DNA of 64,000 nucleotides from Sequoia sempervirens (GCA_007258455.2 VDFB02193867.1:566707742-566771741); one strand, 5' to 3'; positions 42,567-54,115 are shown, numbered from the stretch's first letter. Numbers and translations: made by a program. Notes: generated by a model from the letters alone, not told the origin.

Positions 42567-45500
42567 ATGGAATCGGCTGCAGGAACTTCAGGGGCCTCCA
42601 CCGAAAAGGACAAGGGCAAGAAATCCGGAAGAGCCGCTCGGGGAAAAGAAGATAAGGATCAGATGAAGTTTTAGTTTCAGGGTGAGCCGCTTCAGTCAAA
42701 AGTCTCAACAGACTAGAGGGAGATCTCGGATACCAACATCGGCCAAGTGGACATAGATGAGTTCACTCAGAGGGTCAAGGTCAACCCTTCAACAAAGAAT
42801 GCCATATTAATATGGCAGAGTGGAATCACCAAAGCTGTCGGCTTCCCTCCCTCTCTGATAGCACCTGAACTCGTAATGGCCTGCTAAGAAGCTTATCAAG
42901 CAGACACTAGGACAATCGTGGACAAGGAGGGGAACATCCTCGCCGACATGTCGCCAGAAGGAATCACAAAGACATTTCACATACCCACGTTCCCACATAT
43001 GGAGGTCCCCACTTTGGAGCAGTGTCAGGCAGTGTGGGATGCCAATCCATTGGGCTACAAGAAATCAATTAACCTTTACTAGCTTAAGGAGAAACGGGGC
43101 AGCGTGGAAAAAGTTCCCCAAGAGCTGTTCTGCAGCGACTTTTAGGAAGACTATCACGACCTGGTGACCATGTTGAGTAGGGTCATGGGTCTCCCAACAG
43201 CCGCCTACTTCTAAGAGTGGATGGCATATTACATTAAACAAATCCTGTGAGGGAATGAGGATGTTAACACCAAAATTTGATTCAACTAGTGAGGCATCAT
43301 CAGTAACTGCTTCCATGAATAATTCATCAATGTCAAGAAGAGCTCAAAGTTCTATATGACCTCCTACTTGGTATACTCTCTGGCAGGCCAAAAATAATAC
43401 AGTGGATTATCTGTGGCACTAGATCAGGGGCATAGGTGAAGGCTCAAGCCGTTTGACAAGTACCCTCAGCTCCAGTACCGCCACTTCAAGAAGGAGTACT
43501 GCCGGGTCAATGACACCTTTACTGGCCACATCATCAGATTGATCATCAGAGACTTCGAAAGGAGGGTTTCCCACAGTGCCAGGGTGCTCTTAAAAGAGTA
43601 TGCTTTCCTATTCATACAATTCCCCAAATTTACCTACATCCAGGCCCAGGAATTCACAGAGTGACCAAACAAGTTGCCATGGTATTCAAATGATAAGATC
43701 ATTCTCCTAGAGCTTTCTCGGCAGATCCAACACATCCAGACAGTCTTCGGCAACAAACACATAGTAGGGATCCCCTATCCCATGACCCTCGACCAGGGTC
43801 TGTACCGACTGCAGACATCTCAATGCGCCGGCAATTCTGAGAAGGAACTTAAGGAATATCATTTTGACTGGTACACGGCCTGTCCGTGGATGGATCCACA
43901 TGGCCATGTCAGGAAGGCACTAGGGCCGGCTTATGCTCACCAATACCACGTTGAAGACTTCTAGGCAGATTGCAAAGATGACAAGGAGGTCCGCGCAAGG
44001 CACTACATGCGCATGACCGTACAGTTCTTAAGAAGAGTGCAACTATTCCAAATACTAGACCAGCTCGAGGAGGATGAGTCCACCCTTATGCACCCGAGGT
44101 ACCCTGCGGTTGCCAACCTGGCATTCCCCTCCATTGATTGGGATGAACAAGAGGTCAATGACTTAGATACCATCACCTAGCCGATCATAACTCATACTAA
44201 GGAGTGGGTTGATGGGCAGGTAGCGCAACTAAAGCAACAATGGGTGGTCCTAACATATGAGGCGCTCAAAAGCAAGCCAAGCACCACGGAGGATGTTGCC
44301 GCCACCACATCAGCTGGTGAAACTTCCAAGTCTCCCCCCATCACCAGGTCTCAAAAGAGGAAAGGAACAAAAACTACACAGTCTGCAGACCCCAAAGAGC
44401 AATCAAAGAAAGACACGGGAGGCTTGTCTCCCAAGAGGCTCAAGCAAACAGTGACTACAATAGAAGCGCAGCCTCCCTTGCTTCCCCCTCCCCCTCTTGG
44501 TGCACCGCCTGCCTCCCAGACTGCGGTCGCCTCATCCCCACAAGCGGTAGACATTTCTGTCCATCTTGCCTCTTCGTCCCCGGTCGGATCAATAATTAAC
44601 ATCGACTCCTCTTCTGGTATGATCACTTCTCCTTCCTCTACCACCATGTCACCTTTCACATCCCTCCCACTGGCAACAATAGCATCGCCTGTCCCCCTTT
44701 CCACCATACCCGAGGCTATCATGCGGCATCTACAGAGTCTTCCCCTTGAGCTCTCACAACTCCTAATGGACCCCACACTCCAAGCAGCCCTCGCCCAAGC
44801 CCTCGCAATAGCTTAGCCTTCACAACTGCCAACAGGGCCGCCGGTGATGGAAGCCATAATGCAAATATCAAAAGAGTTGGAGGAGCGAGAGTAGGAAGCC
44901 TCAAGGTCTATGGAGGAAGAGGCTGATGAATATCATGAGCACCCCGAGTATGAGCATCGAACCATCAACAAAGTGGCTTATGAGGAAGAAGAGACAGGCT
45001 CTTCCGAGAGTGGAGATGAAGAGGATGGCTCGGGTGCCAAGGAGATTATTCAGGCATTTGATGAGGACCTTGAGGAGGAGTTGGCTCAGCAGCCAAAGGA
45101 TGTCGGGGAGGAGGCAGAACAGCCACCACATAGTGAAGAGGGACAGCTGTAGGAGGAGGAACTTGAAAAGTATATGTGTGAGGCCGAGACCCATGTCGTG
45201 AAGAGCCCTGGGGCCGAGGCTGCTGAAGAGAAGAAAGGAGAGGAGGCAGCAAAAGAAGAAGATCCCGCCCGGGTATTATCCACCAAGCTGCCCGTCAGGC
45301 ACCTCGTATTCATTCAAGACTCCGACGAGGAGGAGGACGCTGCTAAAGAAAGAGAAGTGCCCCAAAAGGGAAAGGAGGTAGAAATCTTGTCTCTGACTGA
45401 GAAAGGTGAGGGCAGCGATGATGCACCCAAAGACAAATCCACCATGCTCGACTGGCTGGAGAAACAGCTGGAGAAGGCTACCCCAGTACTGAAGGACCCG

Positions 45501-46625
45501 AGGGTGAGGTTGGAGGCCATCTTGGCTCGATCCCTGGCCACAACAAAGAACGAGAAGAAGCCTAAGGTCCGTTCCAAGATAACCATGGATGCTTCCGGCT
45601 CTCGAGTAGAGCAAGTTGCCACACCTACAGTTGGCCAGGCCAGGGTAAGCTACAATGTCTCCACCATCGACTTCGGGACAGCAACCAGAGAGCAGAAAGT
45701 TGAACATCTGGAAGATTCGGTGGCCATAGTGGTGCATCTGATCAAGCAAGACAAGGTCACTAAGGACGAACTCAAAGTACAGGTTGCTGCCTTAACAGAC
45801 TATATCCAGCAGTGGTCCTCAGTGGACGAGCTACCCACTACCTCCACAGCCGCACCGCAGTTGCTCTCCAAGGAGCAGATTAACAAGATGGAGAGGAGGA
45901 AGAACTTAGAGAAAACAACTGAGAATTGGTTCCAACAGGTTGTAAGCGTTGGAAACATGGGAATTGGCATGGCTATGTGGATAGCCAATAAGTTCTTGGA
46001 CCTGATCCAATCCTTGGATAGCACGGGGAGGCTCTACACCAATTTCCCTACAACATACGACTCCACCCTCCCGAGAATTGAAGCCATCCTTCAGATGTCA
46101 GAAAGTACGTGGGAGGAGAAGCTAGAACTGAAAACAGAGGATCATTGGCTGGTGGATGTGTGGGGCAGATACCTCATCAACTGAAAGGAGAGGATGGAGC
46201 AGATCTTGAACAAGGTAGATCCAGATATAGAGTGGATCAAAAAAATCTGGGCGGAATGCACCAAATACCTCAAATTGATGGCAGGCTATGATATGCCCAC
46301 GGTGCAAATAGATGCTGAAAAGATCAAGCCATACTTCGAGAAGAAGATGAAGGACGGGACAGCTAGAGAAATCACCATAGAATTCCTGAGTTTTGCTGCC
46401 CGCGCCCTCGATCGATCAGAGCTATTCAGAGATCAAGGCTCGAAGTATGACGAGGATTGGAAGCGGCTGGAAGAGAACACCAAGGAATGGAGCTATCAGG
46501 TGCTAAGATGTGAGATCCTCGAGATCGACAAGCTCCAAGCAGTCATCCTCAAGTATATAGAGCACGCAGCTTCCGAGGAGCAGGAGGACAGCTCAGCCAA
46601 GGAAGAAGACCTCCTTGAAGAGTAG
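42567..46625 (+). pseudogene. U3-encoded ORF, 3' LTR copy
   Basis: From ATG 42567 (M-E-S-A-A-G-T-S-G-A) to TAG 46623-46625 a single frame of 1,352 codons is maintained with no net shift, interrupted by about 20 stops. The last 481 codons (45174-46625) have just one internal stop. Features in order: basic N terminus; helical central region; C-A-G-N-S-E-K-E-L-K-E-Y-H block; K/R cluster resembling a nuclear localisation signal (44350-44380); P-P-L-L-P-P-P-P-L-G linker; acidic region (44910-45330); C-terminal charged helical region ending L-L-E-E. In genomic RNA this ORF would follow pol, near the 3' end. Function unknown. Confidence 0.82.
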
Positions 46626-46821
46626 CTACAGCCAAGAAGACAGCAATTAGCTATAGGATGAAAGAGCAATAGTGTCATCCACTAGATGACGAAATAGGGA
46701 AGAGACAAAGATTGTTTTTAAATTGTAAATCTATTTGGGGGTAGGTGAAACCCTATTTTGTAATGAATCTTGGCCAAACAATTGTAATGAATCTTGGCCA
46801 TTCATTTAACTTTTGGAAAAC

Positions 46822-46830
46822 TATAAATAG
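46822..46830 (+). promoter_or_regulatory. LTR TATA box, 3' LTR
   Basis: TATAAATAG, conserved with 31547-31555 and in the same context. In this LTR it would direct transcription out into the LINE remainder. Confidence 0.68.
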
Positions 46831-47727
46831 AGCACTCCCCTCATTTGCAAAAGTGAGAGTTGAGTTGTTGTAAAGGCATGCTGCAAAAATTTATAAGAAA
46901 TGACATTGACTTGGTGTATTTCCTTGATTTCTCTCATGTCATTTGATTCATTTCTCTAATTTCACATGTTTAGTTTAGATCTCTTTGCTGTTTAGTTAGC
47001 TGTTCATGTTATTTGGGTAAATCTTAGGAATGCTGTTGGGTGATTGTGAAAATTCTTATTTTGTTGATAATCCCTTAGTCCATACTTTTTGCTGTTTGCT
47101 GAAAGTAGACAGCTGTGCAAAGTTAGCCTAGACTTGATTTAAAGCTACCCCAAATATTTATCTTTAATTCATGCATGTAGGTGTTGGATGAAGGATGAAA
47201 TATCTGCAGCCCTTAGAAGATAGCACAATTCCCATGATACTGTGAAATCCCTGGTTAAGTGAGATATTGTTTTGAGGAATTATCCATTGCAGGAACTCCA
47301 TTGTCACTATTCATTGCAAGCTTCAGACTTAGGAACTTTTCCTTCCCTTCGCTCTTTTCACTTTTTTTTAGAAGCTGAACAATACCAAGGTTCATTGCAG
47401 ATTGTAAAGCCAAATTTAACAACCAGATGGAGTTCAAGACTGCTGTTTGAACCTACAGCCGATGCATATCAACTTCCCATCCTAGGAACTCCATTCCAAA
47501 AAATCCAACTTCATGCTTTGTGTCCACACTTTGTATCTTCCGTAAGGCCGCCTTGTGATTCCAGCAAATCACATCAACTACTGAGGTATCTAAGCACTAT
47601 CGTGACCTAACATCCGAGAGACCTTGGGATATTGTTCTGCAATCTGATTGTGGGAGATTATCTTTTAAGAGAGGTAGTGCACCTACGCACTGCCTGTGTT
47701 GAGAAGTGCATAAAAACACCATCAATA

Positions 47728-47732
47728 GGTTC
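47728..47732. repeat. 5-bp TSD (GGTTC), right copy
   Basis: Matches 25359-25363 exactly and joins the split LINE ORF in phase when the insert is ignored. Confidence 0.88.
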
Positions 47733-47871
47733 TTTGGTTGTGGATCTGGTTGTGGATAAGGACAAGAACAGTATTGAGGATGCTAGTATTTCCAAGCAGA
47801 CAACAACTAGTATGAAGAGGAAGACTCCTCCTATACCCCAGATGGTTTGGGTCCTAAAGAAGGGCACTTAG
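47728..47871 (+). pseudogene. Extra LINE ORF, right part
   Basis: The frame continuing from 25363 reads S-L-V-V-D-L-V-V-D-K-D-K-N-S-I-E-D, a K/R/T-rich stretch (S-M-K-R-K-T-P-P) and M-V-W-V-L-K-K-G-T, stop at 47869-47871. There is no stop at the junction. The C terminus is basic, compatible with nucleic acid binding, but that is inference. Confidence 0.7.
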
Positions 47872-48117
47872 GAAATGCACAATCTTGAAGTTGAGGCTGC
47901 TAAAGCTCTTAAGTTCTTAGGTTAGCTAGGGGTTTCTTGCTGGTATTTTTGTTTGAGTTTTTTTGGTGGCTCTTGCTGGCCTTGGGTTGGTGGATGTGTT
48001 TCTTGGGCTTTATTTTGATGCAACCTTTTTGTCTATGGTGACTTTATTGCTTATACTTATTTTCTGTAAACTCTATGGTTTCAAGTCCTTGTAAAACCCA
48101 TTTTTTCCTTTATCAAA
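47733..48117 (+). mobile_element. L1-type LINE, right part and 3' end
   Basis: Contains the end of the extra ORF and a 3' UTR (47872-48117) rich in T and TTTG/GGTTT words, with cttgtaaaaccc and a final ctttatcaaa before the TSD. Plant LINE 3' ends often look like this, with only a short A-run. Confidence 0.75.
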
Positions 48118-48135
48118 AACAACATTTGAACTTAA
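48118..48135. repeat. LINE target-site duplication, right copy
   Basis: Exact match to 21138-21155. Sequence to the right (48136 onward) is therefore the original neighbour of 21137. Confidence 0.88.
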
Positions 48136-48785
48136 TTTTAAGTTTTAAATTATGTGATACAGTCCACAACTTTCTATAAAATTAATTATTTATTTTAAAT
48201 TATATAAAATAATAATTTTTAAAAAATATTAGTATATTTTTATTAATATTGGTTCTATAGATATAAATAATTTTGACAAAGTCGTATGTCTTCTACAAAT
48301 TTTATAATATCACATAAATATAATAATATAATTAATAAAAATTTAAAAATGTTTGATTTAATAAAAAAATAATTTATTTTATTTTAAGTAACTAAATAAA
48401 TTCTTTTAAACTAATGTTATACAAAAAAAAAAAAACTTCCACAAACTGAGAATTTTTTACTTTGAAAGATTCAATCATATCCTATATATATACTATTAAA
48501 TTTATTAAATTAAAGGTGTATAATTTTAAGTTTTAAATCGTGTGACAAATCTACTCTTTTCCATAAAATTAAATAATTATCTATCTTCAATTATTTAAAA
48601 TTATTATTATTATTATTATTATTATTTATTAATGTTAACTCTACATAATATAAGATATAAATTATTTTGACTAATGACTTTTGACAAAGTGATATATCCT
48701 CTATAAATTTTATAATAACATAAATATAATAATTAAATTAATGCACATTTAAGATATTTGATTTAATAAAAAATAATTTAATTTC
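48133..48785. repeat. AT-rich direct repeat, period about 388 bp
   Basis: The block starting taattttaagttttaaat at 48133 recurs at 48521. Both copies contain a tttgacaaagt segment (about 48275 and 48683) and end with gatttaataaaa...aataattt. Copies are diverged by small indels. An (ATT)n run (48602-48630) lies in the second copy. The phrase tttgacaaagt also occurs at 21076, just left of the LINE, so the array may have extended there before LINE insertion. Confidence 0.65.
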
Positions 48786-49248
48786 TTTGGAATAATTGCA
48801 TAAAATAGTACAATAAAAAACAATAGACAAGCAATATAGTCAACAATTTAGAAAACAGCTAGTTTAGGAGTTTTAATGAATACTCTTGTCCTACCGAAAT
48901 ATTGTTGAGTATTAATTATTAATAAAAGAGCATCTAGAATGAGAGAAGTTGGCCTTGAAATGCAACCTTGATAACTTGAAGGTTAAGAAAAATTTACGAC
49001 CAGAAAACGTCGTAACATTTATTGTAGTTGACCTTTTACCTTTTCTGTGCGTAAATGCATCGACGTCAGTATATGCATAAAGTTGAATAATTTTAAACAT
49101 TTATAAATTTGACTTTAATATTGTTTGTTATTATGATATAGTTATGAGTTGATAAAGAGATTGAACTTGTCTGAGATGAGTGTCACGGTGATTTAACATA
49201 GAAACCTTCCATGTTTTTACTTCATAGAAATCTTTCATTTTTTCATTT
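48786..49248. other. AT-rich stretch without recognised genes
   Basis: No domain-bearing frame. The minus-strand frame at 48912-49100 is short and unrecognised. Confidence 0.4.
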
Positions 49249-49459
49249 TAACATTAGGTGAGAGGGGTCCATGGATAAAAAGTCACGTTTTATTGGTGTG
49301 TTGATCTGGCATCACATGATTTGCCAATTTATGTACTTTATGGATAAAAAGTGTTTTGCAATTGGATATTAAGGTGCTACACTATGGGGCCCACTAAGGA
49401 CTACTTCTATCTCCACTATTGAACCCCGCTCCACTATGGACCCCTCTCCCCTAATGTTA
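49249..49459. mobile_element. Short TIR element (MITE candidate)
   Basis: Terminal inverted repeats of about 24 bp: ACATTAGGTGAGAGGGGTCC at the left, and the reverse complement of CCTAATGT-ending sequence at the right (ACATTAGGGGAGAGGGGTCC read on minus), with TA on both sides as possible target duplication. Total 211 bp, no coding capacity. Inside, ggataaaaagt is repeated (49274 and 49342). TA duplication would fit Tc1/Mariner-type MITEs. Confidence 0.72.
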
Positions 49460-50213
49460 TAACTAGCAGTTTTATAATTGCATTATTATATCTATACTCT
49501 TTCTCTTGCAGTTTTATAACTGCACTATTATTTGTAATTACATTTTCTGAACTTAAAAATAAAATAAAAATATATATCTAGTGTTATATTGTCATCTAAA
49601 GATATCAAAATTTCCTTAAGGGGTTATTTTTTGACACTTTGATAGATTTAATTGAAATTTCACATTATTTTATATGTTTTAATAATATATTATTAAATAT
49701 TATCTATATTGTATTAATAATTATTGTAATAAATGTTTATAATGTAGTTAAAATAATTATATTGTATTTATATATGCTATAAGTAGTATAATAATAATAT
49801 ACAAATATAATTATGTGAAAAATATTTTACACTAACGATAATCAAATATTATGTGGTGACAATATAAATAAATAAATAAACCTTAAAAAACAACGAATAT
49901 ATTTTTAAAAATAAATAAAATTATTAAAATATTTTAAAATAACTTTAAAATATGTTTTCAAATAAAAAAAAATAACTCTTTATAAATATATTAAATATAT
50001 TTTATAGTAATATAATTTTTTTCAATTTAAATTATGTGAATATTTATTTTTATTTATTTTATTCTATTTGATTTGATTTTTTATTTTTTTATAAATAGAT
50101 GTTTGCTTTATCATTTATAATAAATAAAATTACACATATTCACAAAAATGGGGTGGGTATATATGAAATCAAATTCAAATAGTTCAAATGAGAAAACACG
50201 ACAGAGTCCAAAA
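49460..50213. other. AT-rich stretch without recognised genes
   Basis: Extremely A/T-rich with ataatat and aataaata runs. No coding signal on either strand. Confidence 0.45.
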
Positions 50214-50400
50214 CCTCTTTATCTTTATCTTGATCATCATGAATAATGGGAGTCTCTTTCGGTTCTCCATACCTCATCAGGGTCAAAAGTGTCTATGGGA
50301 GGTTCCCTACCTTCTTTATCTTTATCTCCATCATCACAAATTAGAAGTATCCATGGGAGGGTCCCAACCCTCTTTATCTTATCTTGATCATCACTAGTTG
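50214..50400. repeat. Threefold short tandem repeat
   Basis: Three diverged units contain ctttatctttatcttgatcatca followed by a gggag word, starting near 50214, 50309 and 50370. The plus frame 50188-50397 reflects the repetition. Possibly a fragment of a larger repeat. Confidence 0.55.
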
Positions 50401-51706
50401 GAAAAATAGTAGGGCCAATCGCAAAAACTTGTTGGAGCCATTCTAGCTAGAAGCTCCACCAAAAGGCCACCCTAGGGTTCCATAAGAGGTAATAAGACAA
50501 TCTAAAGAACTATTTTTATTTTATTAAGAATTATTTTAAGTGATTTTTTATTAAATAATGTAAATAAACTAAAATCATTTTTTAATACTTGTAAAGTAAA
50601 ATAAAATATCTTTCAAGAAAATAAAAAATTAAATATTTCTTAAATAGTTTTAAATGAAAATAAAATACATCTGTTTTTAGTAAATAAAATAATATATTTG
50701 AAGGATTTTTAATATGCATGTATAGAATTTTAGGTAAAATTTACATTTAAATAAAAAATAAAATATTATAAAATATTCTAATAAAGAATCATTTAGAACC
50801 AAACTATGAGAAAAACCACTATTTACTAATTATTTTATTTTAACTTAAAATCTATTTATTTTACCTTAAAATTGTTATACATTTTAAAAAATTACTTAAA
50901 AGTTATTTAATTTTATTTATTTAAGAGTTATTTTATAAAAAACGGTTATAGTATTTTATGTGTTTTTCTAATCATTTCTTTAACAAATAAATAATAATGT
51001 AACTCTAAACAATATAAATAAAATAAAATAATTGTTAAATAATTGTAAAATAAAATAGAATAACTCATAAGTAAATTAAAAATACTTAATCTTATCATCT
51101 ATATTAATTTGTCATCTAAGCATTGGTTTTTTTTTAGGTCTAGTGATTATTCTATTAATTATATCCATATACTATTATTATATTAATATAATCTCTTTTA
51201 TTAGTTCTATTGATTCCTAATATTATATTTATATTATATTATATTATACTCAATATATGCATAATTTAATTAATATATTAAATTGATATAATACATTAAA
51301 AAATTAAATTAATATATTAAATTGATATAATGCATTTAAAAATTAGTAAAAATGGAAATTATCAACTAGGAATCTACCAATAAAACTTAAAGTCAACTAA
51401 TCAATAAAATAGTTAAAATTATCATAGTGACAAAACTATGCTTCTAGGTTCTCACTATCAAAGTTAAAATCAACTAATTAATCAATTATTTATTCTAAGG
51501 AATAAAGTTAAATTCAACTAGATGCTAATAATATTTGTGCCTAGTATGAATCAAACTTTGGATCAAGGTCATCCCTAACAACTATAATCTTCATTGACCT
51601 AATAACATTGGGATGCATTCAACTTGCATACATTTATTGATCTCAAACTGATATCTAATGTATCTTTAAAACACTATATCATGTCAACTCATCTAGTGGA
51701 GATGTT
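50401..51706. other. AT-rich stretch without recognised genes
   Basis: Nothing coding. A 44-bp AT-rich duplication (attaatatattaaattgat at about 51270 and 51310) and many aaataaaat runs. Confidence 0.4.
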
Positions 51707-51988
51707 AAATTAACATTAGATCCCCAATCCATAGAAGATCGTCAACAAGTAGTTAACTCAATTGAGATTATGGACACATGATTAACAGCTGGATCTCCTC
51801 TAACTTCCATTTGTAACATTTGTAGATCAAATGATTAATTGTAAAATAAACCTAAATTAACATTAGATCCCCAATCGATAGATGATCATGAACAAGTAGT
51901 TAACTCAATTGAGGTTATGAACACACAATTGACAATCTAACTTCCATTTGTAACATTTGTAGATCAAATGATTAATGGTAAAATAATC
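51707..51988. repeat. Tandem duplication, about 147 and 135 bp
   Basis: Copy 1 (51707-51853) and copy 2 (51854-51988) both start aaattaacattagatcccca and share aacaagtagttaactcaatt and catttgtaacatttgtagat. Copy 2 has a short internal deletion. No coding role. Confidence 0.85.
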
Positions 51989-53916
51989 CTTCATTCAATG
52001 TCTCCATGTTTAGGGTTCATCCCACAATATTGTGTCCTACTTTTTGGACAAAGTAGGACATTGAAATCGATATTTTTCACCAAATTTTCACTTTTTGACA
52101 CCTATAGAAACTAGACATTAAGAATTTTGAAGATGGTGTGAACTAGATATTTTTGAGTTTTTTTTATAATTTTTTTATGTAGATTATAAGTATATATATT
52201 TTTTAAATTTAAGAGATATTTTTTGCTTTATTTATGTAGCATTTAATAACTTATTTTGTATAGTTAATAATATTTTTAAAAAGTGACATTACTCCAGTAA
52301 AGCATAAATTTATTTGTAGCAAGGCAAAAATTATAAATTTTTAGATGTAGATTTTTAACACCAATATTTAGGGCACACATATTTTTTCATTAAAAAATTG
52401 CATAATTTTTTAATAACCTTTTAAAGTGAGATTAACTATAATTCAGACATAGGTTACTTTGATAAAACAATTTTGTTTGTATACATATGAATTAACTTCT
52501 TTTTTTGTTGAAATAAGGACATCAATACCTAGGGCATAGATTTTTTTTTTCTCTATTTTCCTTTATTTGAGTGAAACAAAGACCTTGATGTTTGATTAAA
52601 AACCTATATTCACAAGTGTGAATGGTTAAATAGGATCAAAGTTAAATTTTAACCCAAATCACTCATTCAGATTTGTATTGGTTAATTTTGTGTCTCTCAA
52701 TGTTTATGTTTGAACAAAGTATTTGGTTGTTGTCCTCAAGGGAGAACTAAACAATGGTCATAGTTTTGGTCCCTTTTTATTTTTGGTTGATGAGATGTAA
52801 TGATTGATTGAAAGATGAAGCCAACTAGGTGAACTAATACTAAAGTGATAAAATTTTATAGGTTCTAGAAAAAAAAAAAAGTCAGAAATAAGAAATAGAA
52901 CTGGAAAGAGTAGATAAAGAGGAGCCAAAAATATTTATTTAGGTTGATTTGGTAGGATTGGGGCATTGAGATCCCTAGTTTGAAAGTGCTAAATTTTATG
53001 ATATGGAAGCTAGTATAGCTACAATAGTGTCTATAGGTTTGAGACTACGAAAACCTAAATTTGAAGTCCAATAGTTTATGAATAATTAGCTTTCCCTAAT
53101 TTGATTATGAAAGGTACATAAATGCTTGAATTAGGGTTTTGGAGCCTTGATATCTCAAATCCAGTTCATTCAACTTCAAACTTGTAACCTGCAAGAAGGA
53201 CAAGGGGAGAAGAGTTGTGTTGTATAGGGGCTTGCCTTGGTCAAACCTCATTTTGGTTTTTCCACCTCTAGAAATAGCTATGATGATTATGAATATAAAT
53301 AACGTGTTATTGGTGTGGTAGAGACAAACAAATATAAATGAATGATAAATAACACATCTATAACTTACAATTCAGATCTACATTTCTTGTTGGAATACAA
53401 GGAGAATCTAGAGGATGCTTGGAGATCTTGAAAGTGTTAGTGCTCAAAATAATGATAAACATAAAACATGAAACATCTTACAATGAATAAAAGTGAATTT
53501 TTTGATTTGTTGCAGACTTGTAATTTATTGTAATAGTTTTGTATATATTTTTCTTATTTTGCTTTTGAATATTTTATTAATTTCCTTTAGGATTCTACAA
53601 AGATATTCAAATTTCTTAGATGTTCAAATGGAGGGAAAGACTTATATTCATATGATTTTCAACATATTTTACATTAACCATTAAGACAAGTTGATAATTG
53701 AATTTGGATTGTTAAACATATTGAGGCTAACAATAATATTTGAGATTTAGGGCCCAATTAGGTGGGATAGGGGCACTTAGTGCCCTATTTCAGCCCTTTT
53801 TATCTTTTAACTTGGTCTGTTAAATAAATATTTAATTCAATTTCTCAAATTTAACTCAATTTCTTGAAAACAAAAATTAAATAGGTAAATAATAAGTATA
53901 ATTAAAATATGCACTT
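51989..53916. other. AT-rich stretch without recognised genes
   Basis: Only short frames. Near 53220-53260 the phrase cttgccttggtcaaacctcattttggtt matches a segment of repeat family R (compare 19285 and 60105), so a fragment of that family may be present around 53150-53260. Confidence 0.4.
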
Positions 53917-54064
53917 AAGAGTGTTGGACTTTCCATTGCACCAAAAAATCAACCTGTCAATGCCTGATACAAGCTTTGGTTAAGAACCATAGGAGGTGCT
54001 TAGACCATGTCACAAACCCAAGTGCTAGTGCTGCAAGGAAGACCAAGAGTCACACCTTGCAACA

Positions 54065-54072
54065 ATCCCCCC
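54065..54072 (-). other. TRIM polypurine tract
   Basis: The minus strand reads GGGGGGAT immediately before the downstream LTR. It is a short but correctly placed plus-strand primer. Confidence 0.8.
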
Positions 54073-54103
54073 AGCACAAGCAAGGGATTTGAACCTATGA
54101 CTA

Positions 54104-54115
54104 GCTCTGATACCA
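54104..54115 (-). other. TRIM primer-binding site (initiator tRNA-Met)
   Basis: The minus strand reads TGGTATCAGAGC, complementary to the 3' end of plant initiator tRNA-Met. It sits two bases inside the upstream LTR, the correct position. Confidence 0.93.

Larger units (their letters stand above)
25364..47727 (+). mobile_element. Giant Ty3/gypsy LTR retrotransposon (22,364 bp) with 7-kb LTRs
   Basis: Two directly repeated LTRs (25364-32453, 7,090 bp; 40522-47727, 7,206 bp) flank an 8,068-bp internal region, and GGTTC occurs on both sides. LTR termini are TATTG...CAACA in the left copy and TGTTG...CAATA in the right. The parsimonious ancestral form TGTTG...CAACA differs by one transition in each. 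Internal order: candidate PBS, gag, protease, aRNH, RT, RNase H, integrase, long 3' UTR. Each LTR carries its own decayed reading frame in U3. LTR identity is roughly 90-98% depending on the segment, so the insertion is old but datable. It sits inside the LINE's last ORF. Confidence 0.92.
40522..47727 (+). repeat. 3' LTR of the giant element (7,206 bp)
   Basis: Collinear with the 5' LTR; starts TGTTGTGCCC and ends ACCATCAATA, followed by TSD GGTTC. It carries about 85 bp (roughly 40930-41018) missing from the 5' LTR and a small 24-bp tandem duplication near 46755-46800 (tgtaatgaatcttggcca twice). Its U3 ORF is better preserved in frame than the 5' copy. Confidence 0.92.

Noticed and set aside
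54081..54115. tRNA-like stretch in the TRIM
   Set aside because: PBS plus a B-box-like word do not make a cloverleaf, and the LTR/TSD structure explains the PBS fully.
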